DNA from: Desulfovibrio sp.
Lineage (GTDB): Bacteria; Desulfobacterota; Desulfovibrionia; Desulfovibrionales; Desulfovibrionaceae
DNA: 64,000 nt
Assembly: GCF_019422935.1 (NCBI RefSeq)
Contig: NZ_JAHZCJ010000009.1
Span: 23,851 to 87,850 of the forward strand
Reading direction: 5' to 3'
A program made the position numbers and the translations under genes. The stretch's first letter is position 1. Each line of letters opens with the position of its first letter. Below, one piece after another: positions 27,148-34,639 of the stretch. The notes under the pieces are model-generated. The model did not search any database and was not told the origin of the DNA. It saw only the letters and a list, made by a program, of their open reading frames with translations.

Positions 27148-28431
27148 CTAGCGAAAAAGTTCCACCATTACGGTATCGCCCGCATCGTAGCCTTCGCGGT
27201 TTTCAGGGCAGACCATGAGGCCGTCTGCCGCAGCAATGCCAGAGATAAGGCCCGATGCGCCCATGATGGGTTCCGCCTCGTACAGCGGTTGCAGGGCTTT
27301 GTCTGACTGCGCCCGCGTGGGGAGCTGGCTGGGCAGGGGGCGCAGTTTCACGCGCAGATAGTCGCGCCTGCCCTGTGCGGAAGCTACAGAACGTGCAAGC
27401 ACAGCGGGAACCTGCGGCTGTTTTGCGGAATCGGCATGGCCTTGAAGATGCTCTAGCAAGGGAGCAAGAAATACGCGGGCGCAGACAAGCGCGCTGGTGA
27501 CGTGACCGGGCAGGCCCACAAGGCAGACTGTGCGCCCGTTGACTACGGCCCTGGCCAGAATAAAGGGTTTGCCGGGGCTGATGGCGACCCCGTGCACTAG
27601 CAGCTGGGCCTGGGGAAGAGACTCAAAAATTTCCACGGTGTGGTCGCGCATGCCCGCTGAGGAGCCGCCGGAAACCACCACCACGTCATGTGTTTCTGCG
27701 AGCTGGGTCACGGCTGCTTTGAGCTTGGCGGCGTCATCGTTGACAATCCCGGCTCTCATTGGCTGCGCGCCAGCCTCGCGGCAGAGGGCTGCAATGCTGT
27801 GGGCGTTGATATCGCGGATTTTGCCCGGCGGTGGGGTCGCGGAACTGGGAACAACCTCGTCGCCCGTAGAGAGTACGGCAACCAGCGGTTTGCGGCGTAC
27901 CTCCACCTCCACCACTCCAAATGCCGCCAGCAGGCCGATGTCCTGAGGGCGCAGGCGGTGCCCGGCTTGCAGCAGCAAAGACTCTGCGGTTGCGTCATCA
28001 TCGCGAAAAATAACATTGTCGCCCGGGGCCTGACTGCGGGTAATCTCAATGAGGTTGCCTCCCGCCGGGCGGGAGTATTCAACCATCACCACGCAATCCG
28101 CGCCCTGCGGCAGCATGCCCCCGGTGAGAATGCGCGCGGCCTGTCCCTCTTCAAGCTTGATGCCTGGCACCTCGCCCATGCGGCAGTCGGCCACGCATTC
28201 CACCAGAGCAGGGTTGCCCTCCTGCGCGCCAAAAACATCGCGGGCGCGGCAGGCAAAACCGTCAACGGTGGAGCGGTCAAATCCCGGCAGGTCTTCTGTT
28301 GCCGAAAAGCATTGGGCAAGGCTGCGAACAAGGGCGTCGTCCAACTGGACGCGCTCTTCACCCAATAGGGGAAAGGCCCGAATATGCTCAAGCACCGATT
28401 CAACTGATTGCAAGGTCAAAAAAGGCTTCAC
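27148..28431 (-). CDS. moeA: Molybdopterin molybdenumtransferase MoeA
   Basis: 427 residues. Domain order as in MoeA: FDRSTVDGFACRARD, LTGGMLPQGADCVVMVEY, VLSTGDEVVPSS and DVVVVSGGSSAGMRDHTVE (MoCF fold), then GLPGHVTSALVCARVFL and a C-terminal beta barrel. It inserts Mo or W into adenylylated pterin. Start GTG 28431 has GGAGGG 6 bases upstream. With the moeA-PBP gene 40 bases downstream it gives two MoeA-type insertases in tandem, possibly one for each metal. Confidence 0.92.
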   Translation of the reverse strand: MKPFLTLQSVESVLEHIRAFPLLGEERVQLDDALVRSLAQCFSATEDLPGFDRSTVDGFACRARDVFGAQEGNPALVECVADCRMGEVPGIKLEEGQAARILTGGMLPQGADCVVMVEYSRPAGGNLIEITRSQAPGDNVIFRDDDATAESLLLQAGHRLRPQDIGLLAAFGVVEVEVRRKPLVAVLSTGDEVVPSSATPPPGKIRDINAHSIAALCREAGAQPMRAGIVNDDAAKLKAAVTQLAETHDVVVVSGGSSAGMRDHTVEIFESLPQAQLLVHGVAISPGKPFILARAVVNGRTVCLVGLPGHVTSALVCARVFLAPLLEHLQGHADSAKQPQVPAVLARSVASAQGRRDYLRVKLRPLPSQLPTRAQSDKALQPLYEAEPIMGASGLISGIAAADGLMVCPENREGYDAGDTVMVELFR

Positions 28432-28555
28432 CCGGCCCTCCGGTTCATGTGCGCGACGGTATGAAATCTATGGTAATATTGGCGCAAACGGGGGTAAAGG
28501 GCAATACGATTTGCACAAGGGACGGCAAAAGCCCAAAAGCTGGCTGTGAATGGTC

Positions 28556-28576
28556 ATCAATCATTCCGTGATTGAT
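28556..28576 (-). promoter_or_regulatory. Palindrome upstream of moeA
   Basis: ATCAATCA-TTCCG-TGATTGAT, an exact 8-bp inverted repeat 125 bases before the moeA start. The symmetry suits a dimeric repressor. Nothing in the sequence identifies the regulator. No gene is seen between 28432 and 28953. Confidence 0.35.
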
Positions 28577-28724
28577 TGGTGTCTCTTGCCCTTGCTGATG
28601 CACGCCCTTGGTACATTTCGCAATAAGTTCTCGCCTGAGGCAGCCTGTTGTTTCCGAGGCATTGATTCCCACCCCAAAAAACAGAAGTCAGCAACGTTGG
28701 GGGAGATTTAAAGAAGCCTGTTCA

Positions 28725-28785
28725 GCCGTAAAACGCAAAGTCCGCCGAAGTTGTGCAACTTCGGCGGACTTTGTCTGAACAGTTC
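28725..28785 (+). repeat. 61-bp direct repeat / palindromic terminator, copy 2 (left end of efflux cassette)
   Basis: Aligned by eye, 58 of 61 bases match 34403-34463 in the same orientation. Two of the three differences are compensatory at the outer stem pair. It contains the CCGCCGAAGTTG palindrome at 28742-28767 and the flank TCTGAACAGTTC. It marks the left boundary of the MarR/efflux region. Confidence 0.85.
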
Positions 28786-28953
28786 AATATCGTTCATAAC
28801 AGACTTAATATATTAACAAATAGGCACAATTATGATTTGTGCTCGTGTCTATAAAGATCATGGACACAGGCGCAACAGAGCTGTCTGCGCAATTCGTGTA
28901 GGGTTGCGTATATAAGTGCGAGATCGGCAACGCTCGCTAAAGTGAAAATTTGT

Positions 28954-28982
28954 TTGACGTTATGCTGCTTAAGCAGTATATG
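28954..28982 (+). promoter_or_regulatory. marR promoter with operator in the spacer
   Basis: -35 TTGACG (28954-28959), 17-base spacer, -10 TATATG (28977-28982). The spacer holds the perfect palindrome CTGCTTAAGCAG (28965-28976), which occurs again at 29494-29505. A related half-site, AAGCAGTAACTG, follows at 28986. This layout predicts autorepression by the MarR protein. Confidence 0.7.
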
Positions 28983-29012
28983 CCCAAGCAGTAACTGTGA
29001 ATTGGGGTAATT

Positions 29013-29471
29013 ATGTCTTACCATCGTTATACGTTCGATAACTACTCTCCCAAGCGCAACCCCTTACGCTCGATCATTGACATCGCCAGCGCGATTAAAG
29101 TAGTGGGCGGCCGCCGGGTGGCCGACCTGGGCATTACTTTTGCGCAATGGATTGTTTTAATTCGCATTGGCAGCAAGGTGGGAAGCACTGCTGCCGAGCT
29201 ATGCCGCGCAATCGAATATGACAGTGGTTCAATGACGCGCATGCTTGACCGGTTGGAGAAAGCCGGTCTGATTTACCGGGAACGCAGTTCTGAAGACCGT
29301 AGAGTAGTCAACCTGCATCTGACCAAGGAGGGGCAGGATCTCTATCCCCGGCTGACGCCCGTGGCTATAAGCAATCATAATCAGAGTCTTAAGGGCTTTA
29401 CCTCCGACGAAGTTGAAACGTTGATGGGCTTCCTTGATCGTATTGTCGCCAATTTAAAAATCGCTGAGTAG
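29013..29471 (+). CDS. MarR-family transcriptional regulator
   Basis: 152-residue winged-helix regulator. The HTH reads TAAELCRAIEYDSGSMTRMLDRLEKAGLI and the wing RERSSEDRRVVNLHLTKEG, as in MarR/EmrR. The GGGG-AATT leader precedes ATG 29013. It is the first gene of an efflux operon and its own promoter carries the CTGCTTAAGCAG palindrome, so it likely represses itself and the pump until a phenolic or drug ligand binds. Confidence 0.9.
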   Translation: MSYHRYTFDNYSPKRNPLRSIIDIASAIKVVGGRRVADLGITFAQWIVLIRIGSKVGSTAAELCRAIEYDSGSMTRMLDRLEKAGLIYRERSSEDRRVVNLHLTKEGQDLYPRLTPVAISNHNQSLKGFTSDEVETLMGFLDRIVANLKIAE

Positions 29472-29493
29472 CTATATTTTTTTGCCATATTAG

Positions 29494-29505
29494 CTGCTTA
29501 AGCAG
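29494..29505 (+). promoter_or_regulatory. Second MarR-type operator
   Basis: CTGCTTAAGCAG, identical over all 12 bases to the operator in the marR promoter, lies 35 bases before the outer-membrane factor ATG and is again followed by an AGTTACTG-like sequence. It implies a second regulated promoter in the 69-base marR-efflux gap. Confidence 0.65.
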
Positions 29506-29540
29506 TTACTGCCACAGCAATTAACATGTAAGGATAGCCC

Positions 29541-30977
29541 ATGCGCGTCACCTTTCTGCAAGTCACACCGCTTCTTGTCGTTTTGTTATCTGGTTGTGCC
29601 AATTGGAGCGGCATCAAGCCGCAAGCCAAGGCCATAGATCCGTCCACTCTGGCCATCGAGCAGAGCATTCGCGATGCTGGCAAGGGGCAGCCGTGGCCTG
29701 CTGAGGACTGGTGGGTTGGTTTTCATGATCAACAACTGAACAAACTGGTGGGCGAGGCCTTGCAGGGCAGCCCGGCCTTGCGTTTGGCACAGGCCCGACT
29801 GCGCAAGGCCGAAGCCATTGCCGGCATCAGCCGTTCGCTGCTTTTTCCGCAGATGGGTGCCAAAACTTCGGTCTCAGACGAACGCTTCACCAACAACGGG
29901 CTTTATCCGGCTCCTTTGGCTGGAGAAATCAAAACCAGAAACAATGCCGAACTGGTCGGTTCCTATACCCTTGACCTGTGGGGCGGTAACGAGGCCGCCT
30001 ATCGACAGGCGCTGGGCAATGCCAAAGCCGCAGAGGTGGACACCCAGGCCGCCCGGCTGGAGCTGACCAGCGCCATTGCCAAGACCTATGTGGCCCTGGC
30101 TGGCGAGTATGATCAGCTGGACATTGACCACGATCTGTTGCGCCAGAAGACTGAAATCCAGCAGCTGGCAGCCAGACTGAATTCAGCCGGAATCGGCAAT
30201 GACATCGAAAACCGTCAGGCAAAGGCCGCCATCGCCTCAACCAAGGCTGAAATTTCCGCCAGTCAAGAGCGCATTGCCCTGATGAAGCAGACTCTGGCAG
30301 TGTTAACCGGCGCTTCGCCTGACCGGGGCGAAAGCATCGCTCGCCCGTCCCTGCGTTTGTCGGCTCCTGTCGGTTTGCCCAGTGAAATGCCTGCCGAGCT
30401 TATCGGACGACGGCCTGACGTCGTGGCCCTACGGTGGCGGATCGAGGCGGCGGGGTACAGTATCGACGCCGCCAAGGCGCAATTTTATCCCAATATCAAC
30501 CTGACCGCCTTCTTGGGTTTTGAGTCCATAGGCCTCGACAAATTTTTCAGGGGTTCCAGCCGCATTTATGGTGCTGGGCCAGCGATCACTTTGCCGATCT
30601 TTGATGCCGGTCGTCTGCGCAGTAATCTGGGGCAGGTCACTGCCGAGCAGGACATTCAGGTGGAGCAGTATAATGCCACTGTGCTGGCCGCCCTACAGGA
30701 TGTGGTGGGGCAGCTGACTTCGTGGAAGGGCAACCAGACGGCCCTGGCTGAACAACGAGTGGCCGTCCAGCATCTCAGCGAGGCTTATCGTCTGGCGATG
30801 TTGCGCTATCGCGAAGGTCTCAGCAATTATCTCACCGTGCTTTCGGCCGAGGGCGAACTGATCGACCAGAAGCGCAGGGAAGCGATTTCGCACAATCGTC
30901 AGTACACCATCGTCGTTGCCTTGACTCATGCTCTTGGCGGCGGCGTGGTGCCGCAGCAGACCGTCACCAATCCATAA
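29541..30977 (+). CDS. Outer-membrane efflux lipoprotein, NodT/OprM family
   Basis: 478 residues. The signal peptide ends in a lipobox (LLSGC, about residue 18). The mature protein has the duplicated TolC-like helical pattern: LRLAQARLRKAEA, YTLDLWGGNEAAYRQALGNAKAA, ELIGRRPDVVALRWRIEAA and FDAGRLRSNLGQVTAEQD. It forms the exit duct for the EmrAB pair encoded downstream. The sequence style is that of beta- and gammaproteobacterial NodT proteins, consistent with transfer. AAGGA precedes the ATG. Confidence 0.92.
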   Translation: MRVTFLQVTPLLVVLLSGCANWSGIKPQAKAIDPSTLAIEQSIRDAGKGQPWPAEDWWVGFHDQQLNKLVGEALQGSPALRLAQARLRKAEAIAGISRSLLFPQMGAKTSVSDERFTNNGLYPAPLAGEIKTRNNAELVGSYTLDLWGGNEAAYRQALGNAKAAEVDTQAARLELTSAIAKTYVALAGEYDQLDIDHDLLRQKTEIQQLAARLNSAGIGNDIENRQAKAAIASTKAEISASQERIALMKQTLAVLTGASPDRGESIARPSLRLSAPVGLPSEMPAELIGRRPDVVALRWRIEAAGYSIDAAKAQFYPNINLTAFLGFESIGLDKFFRGSSRIYGAGPAITLPIFDAGRLRSNLGQVTAEQDIQVEQYNATVLAALQDVVGQLTSWKGNQTALAEQRVAVQHLSEAYRLAMLRYREGLSNYLTVLSAEGELIDQKRREAISHNRQYTIVVALTHALGGGVVPQQTVTNP

Positions 30978-30988
30978 GGAATTTCGCA

Positions 30989-32164
30989 ATGAGTACTCCT
31001 ACTCCCGTCTCTCCCCAATCGTTGATTCCATCGTCCAGACGCAAATTTCTGCTGAGCGCGGCCGCTGCCAGCTTTGTCGTCTTGGCTTTTGTTTACGGTG
31101 CCTATTGGTTCGTTTCGGCTCGCTATGATGTCTCCACCGACGATGCGTATGTGTCGGGCAACGTGATTCAGGTCACGCCGCAGATCACTGGCACAGTGGT
31201 TGCCGTGCGTGCCGATGATACCGACTATGTTCAGGCCGGGCAGCCACTTGTCAGCATTGACGATGTTGATACCCGTCTGGCGTTGGATCAGGCCAAGGCT
31301 ACTTTCTCGCAGACCCTGCGTGAGGTGCGCGCCCTTTATAGCAACGAGGGTGCTTTGGTTGCATCCGTCTCATTACAGGAAACCAATTTGTCCCGTCTGC
31401 AAGAGGATTTGGCCCGCCGCCAGAAACTGGCCGGTACCGGTGCTGTTTCGGCGGAAGAACTGAAGCATGCCCGCGATGCCGTACAAACTGCCAATGATCA
31501 GTTGAATAACGTTCGCAAGCAATTGGAGGGCAATCGAGTGCTGGTGGACAACACCACACTGGCTGACCACCCGCGCGTCAAGATGGCTGCCGCCCGCCTG
31601 CGGGAGGCCTATCTGGCCTGGCGCAGAACGCAGGTTCCCGCCCCGGTTTCGGGGCAGGTGGCTCGGCGTTCTGTGCAGGTGGGGCAGCGCACTGCCCCTG
31701 GCACGCCCCTGATGGCGGTGGTGCCGCTGGAGCAACTGTGGGTGGACGCAAATTTTAAAGAAGGCCAGCTGAGCGCCATGCGCATTGGCCAGCCAGCCAC
31801 CCTGATCGCCGATCTTTACGGCTCCTCGGTGACGTATCACGGCAAGGTGGTGGGATTGTCAGCTGGTACTGGCTCGGCTTTTTCGCTGCTGCCCGCGCAG
31901 AACGCCACCGGCAACTGGATCAAGGTAGTTCAGCGTCTGCCTGTTCGTATTGCGCTTGATCCTGCCGAACTGAAGGCACATCCCCTGCGCATCGGCCTGT
32001 CGATGGTGGTTGAGGTTACGGTCAAGGACGAAAGCGGCCCGCAGCTGTCAACCGGCAAGCAGGCCGATACTGTGGCCGAAACAGCTGTTTTTGGGGATAT
32101 GGACCGGGATGTTGACCACCTGATCTCCGAGTTGTCTGTTCAAAACAGCGGGCTGGCTCAGTAG
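30989..32164 (+). CDS. emrA: EmrA-type periplasmic adaptor (membrane fusion protein)
   Basis: 391 residues with one N-terminal membrane helix (about 22-43), the YDVSTDDAYVSGN motif of EmrA/HlyD adaptors, lipoyl-like halves (VRADDTDYVQAGQPLVSIDD and APVSGQVARRSVQVGQ) around a helical hairpin, and a C-terminal beta barrel (LEQLWVDANFKEGQL). It links the DHA2 pump to the outer-membrane factor. It starts 11 bases after the previous stop. Confidence 0.92.
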   Translation: MSTPTPVSPQSLIPSSRRKFLLSAAAASFVVLAFVYGAYWFVSARYDVSTDDAYVSGNVIQVTPQITGTVVAVRADDTDYVQAGQPLVSIDDVDTRLALDQAKATFSQTLREVRALYSNEGALVASVSLQETNLSRLQEDLARRQKLAGTGAVSAEELKHARDAVQTANDQLNNVRKQLEGNRVLVDNTTLADHPRVKMAAARLREAYLAWRRTQVPAPVSGQVARRSVQVGQRTAPGTPLMAVVPLEQLWVDANFKEGQLSAMRIGQPATLIADLYGSSVTYHGKVVGLSAGTGSAFSLLPAQNATGNWIKVVQRLPVRIALDPAELKAHPLRIGLSMVVEVTVKDESGPQLSTGKQADTVAETAVFGDMDRDVDHLISELSVQNSGLAQ

Positions 32165-32188
32165 CGTGATGTGGATGGAGGCGATATT

Positions 32189-33733
32189 ATGATCTCCCAC
32201 CCCCCGTTATCGGGTAATCGACTCGTTCTGGCGACTTTGGCCCTGTCACTGGCCACATTTATGAATGTTTTGGACACTACTATCGCCAATGTTGCCCTGA
32301 CCACCATCGCTGGCGACCTTGGGGTGAGCGCAAGTCAGGGAACCTGGGTAATTACCTCGTTTGGTGTCGCCAATGCCATTTCAGTGCCGTTAACCGGTTG
32401 GTTATTTATGAGGTTCGGGCAGTTACGGCTATTTCTGGCCTCTGTCCTTCTGTTTGTACTGACGTCATTCCTGTGCGGTATTGCGTCTAATCTTGGCATG
32501 CTTCTGGCGTTTCGCGCTCTGCAAGGGTTGGTTGCAGGGCCGATGATCCCACTGTCGCAGGCGCTGCTGCTGCAATGCTACCCCAAGTCCAAGGCTGGCA
32601 TGGCCATCGCCCTTTGGGCCATGACCACGGTCATCGCTCCGGTGATGGGGCCGATGCTGGGGGGCTGGTTGACCGATAATGTTTCCTGGCCGTGGATTTT
32701 TTATATCAATGTTCCTGTGGGCTTCGTTTCAGCCTGGTTGACCTGGGTTACGCTGAAAGGGCGAGAAAGCGAAATACGCAGGCTGCCCATTGATAAAATC
32801 GGGTTAGCCCTGCTTATTATCTGGGTAGGCGCTGTGCAGATACTGCTGGACAAAGGCAAGGACGAGGATTGGTTCAGTTCCAACTTTATTGTGGGATTGG
32901 CTGTGATAGCCTTTGTGGGCTTCGCTTTCTTTCTGATTTGGGAACTGACCGAAAAACACCCCATTGTTGATCTGTCTCTATTTAAAAGCCGCAATTTTAC
33001 CACGGGCACTCTTGCCATTACCGTCGGCTACGCCGTGTTCTTTGGCAATCTGGTCTTGATTCCCATGTGGCTACAGAGAACAATGGGCTACACCGCAACG
33101 TGGGCGGGATTGGTAACAGCACCTGTGGGCATTCTTGCGTTGATTCTGTCGCCTCTTGTCGGCAAAACTATCCATAAGGTCGACCCCAGATTGTACGCTT
33201 CTGTCGCCTTTATGGTTTTCGCCGCTTGTGGCTTCTGGCGTTCGACCTTCAGTCCAGACGTTTCACCTTGGAGCATAGCAGGCACGCATGTGCTTCAAGG
33301 CCTGGCTATGGCGACCTTCTTTATCCCTCTCACCACGGTGATATTGTCGGGGCTTGAGCCAAATCGCATCCCGGCAGCTTCTGGCCTCTATAACTTCACC
33401 CGTATTATGGCTGGCTCATTCGCGGCTTCGCTCTATGGTACTTTGTGGGAAGATGGCGCCATCCGCCATCACGCCTATCTGGCCGAGAGCATTACCCCAT
33501 ATTCGCAACAAACCTCACAGTTTGTCGAACACGCTGCCTCACTACATTTGGCACCGCAGCAGGTCTACGGCATGCTGGACAGAGTGCTGGAGCAGCAGAG
33601 CTTCATCATGTCGGCAACTGACCTGTTTTGGTTGTCGGGCGCAATGTTCATCGGCTTATTAGGACTGGTTTGGTTGTCAAGACCGGTCCGGCAGGGGGCC
33701 ACGGCTCCCACCGATGCGGGCGGCGCTCATTGA
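32189..33733 (+). CDS. emrB: EmrB-type MFS drug transporter (DHA2, 14 TMS)
   Basis: 514 residues from ATG 32189, which has GGAGG 8 bases upstream; the in-frame GTG 32171 would overlap that site. It is a proton-driven drug exporter. Motif LDTTIANVALTTIAGDLG in helix 1, WVITSFGVANAISVPLTGWL, RALQGLVAGPMIPLSQALLL and APVMGPMLGGWLTDNVSWPWIFYINVPVG (motif C) are characteristic. It completes the outer-membrane factor/EmrA/EmrB tripartite pump. Confidence 0.94.
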   Translation: MISHPPLSGNRLVLATLALSLATFMNVLDTTIANVALTTIAGDLGVSASQGTWVITSFGVANAISVPLTGWLFMRFGQLRLFLASVLLFVLTSFLCGIASNLGMLLAFRALQGLVAGPMIPLSQALLLQCYPKSKAGMAIALWAMTTVIAPVMGPMLGGWLTDNVSWPWIFYINVPVGFVSAWLTWVTLKGRESEIRRLPIDKIGLALLIIWVGAVQILLDKGKDEDWFSSNFIVGLAVIAFVGFAFFLIWELTEKHPIVDLSLFKSRNFTTGTLAITVGYAVFFGNLVLIPMWLQRTMGYTATWAGLVTAPVGILALILSPLVGKTIHKVDPRLYASVAFMVFAACGFWRSTFSPDVSPWSIAGTHVLQGLAMATFFIPLTTVILSGLEPNRIPAASGLYNFTRIMAGSFAASLYGTLWEDGAIRHHAYLAESITPYSQQTSQFVEHAASLHLAPQQVYGMLDRVLEQQSFIMSATDLFWLSGAMFIGLLGLVWLSRPVRQGATAPTDAGGAH

Positions 33734-33761
33734 TATTCCTGCCAAAAAATGAGGGATTATT

Positions 33762-33863
33762 ATGGAATTTAAGACGATCCTGGCCGCCATTGACGGTGGT
33801 GAAGAAACCCATAAGTGTTGGATCTGGCCGTATTGCTACTCCACGGAGCAGCCGATGCAATAA
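33762..33863 (+). pseudogene. Truncated universal-stress-protein start
   Basis: With GAGGG at ribosome-site distance, the frame begins MEFKTILAAIDGGEE, the first strand of a UspA protein, then runs into unrelated sequence (THKCWIWPYCY) and stops after 33 codons. A usual Usp has about 140-160 residues. It looks like a gene broken by deletion or rearrangement at about 33808. Another plus frame near 33916-34039 (IDAIKSLAEQTGQDVVKWLQDKNV) could be a second fragment of a similar protein, but this is weak. Confidence 0.45.
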
Positions 33864-34402
33864 TTCACCTACTTGCGTGGTGGGTATCTTGCCAACCACC
33901 ACTTCTGGTATGGCTGCGACCACAGATTTGACCATAGATGCGATCAAGTCTCTGGCAGAGCAAACTGGCCAGGATGTGGTCAAATGGCTGCAAGATAAAA
34001 ACGTCAGAGCTGACTTCACATCGCAACGAGCTATTCGGTAGAAACTATCGTATCCGAAGCGAAGAGATTGAACTGTGACGCAATAGTCTTGGGCCATCGC
34101 CATTGTACTTTCTGGATGAGGCTTCTGGAGCAATCCACTTGCGAAGTTTTGCTTGACGCGGCAACTTGTCCATTAATGATTACAACGTAACCGTGTCTTG
34201 ATTATTACTGTGGAGGAAGGTCCGTCTGGGCAATGTCGTTCGAGTAGTCCAGCCCGGCGGCGGCATAATGAATTAAGTTGAAGCTCCCCGTGGAGGAGCA
34301 TGGGGGCAATGCATCTAGGGTGACTTGCTGTTACACCCAAAGTTACCCAAATAAATTTGAGGCTGCCAACGAACCTGGACGGACGTAAAAGAATCGTGTT
34401 TT
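33864..34402. other. Remnant-like region at the right end of the efflux cassette
   Basis: About 540 bases without a supported gene. Frames on both strands are short, stop-broken and without ribosome sites. Composition is less GC-rich than the flanks. It may hold decayed pieces of mobile DNA; no transposase motif could be recognised. Confidence 0.4.
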
Positions 34403-34463
34403 GCCGCAAAACGCAAAGACCGCCGAAGTTGTGCAACTTCGGCGGTCTTTGTCTGAACAGTTC
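34403..34463 (+). repeat. 61-bp direct repeat, copy 3; also terminator of the tRNA gene
   Basis: Near-identical to 28725-28785. On the minus strand it starts one base after the tRNA 3' end and forms the stem AAAGACCGCCGAAGTTG with its complement, followed by GCGTTTT: a good intrinsic terminator for the tRNA transcript. Confidence 0.85.
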
Positions 34464-34464
34464 T

Positions 34465-34540
34465 TGGTGGGCCCACCAGGACTTGAACCTGGGACGGGCC
34501 GGTTATGAGCCGGAGGCTCTACCAACTGAGCTATAGGCCC
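34465..34540 (-). tRNA. tRNA with CAU anticodon (probably Ile2, else elongator Met)
   Basis: 76 bases including encoded CCA. Acceptor GGGCCTA pairs with TGGGCCC; D arm GCTC/GAGC; anticodon loop CTCATAA; T arm CCAGG-TTCAAGT-CCTGG. The anticodon CAU with C4-G69 and C5-G68 pairs fits the TilS recognition pattern of E. coli tRNA-Ile2 (lysidine-modified) better than elongator Met. Not initiator Met, since the first pair is formed and the anticodon stem lacks three G-C pairs in the initiator pattern. One mismatch lies at the 27-43 pair. Confidence 0.9.
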
Positions 34541-34639
34541 CAAGGAGGGGAAATATAGCTGCAAGGCTGGCTTCGGTCAAGTGCGCGTATTGGGTGGTTT
34601 TGGCGTGCAGCCTCGGCACGCCGCCAAACCTGCCCTCTG

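Noticed and set aside
33648..34133. Minus-strand frame of 161 codons near the end of emrB
   Set aside because: Overlaps emrB in antisense, no ribosome site, no recognisable transposase or other motif; treated as part of the remnant region.
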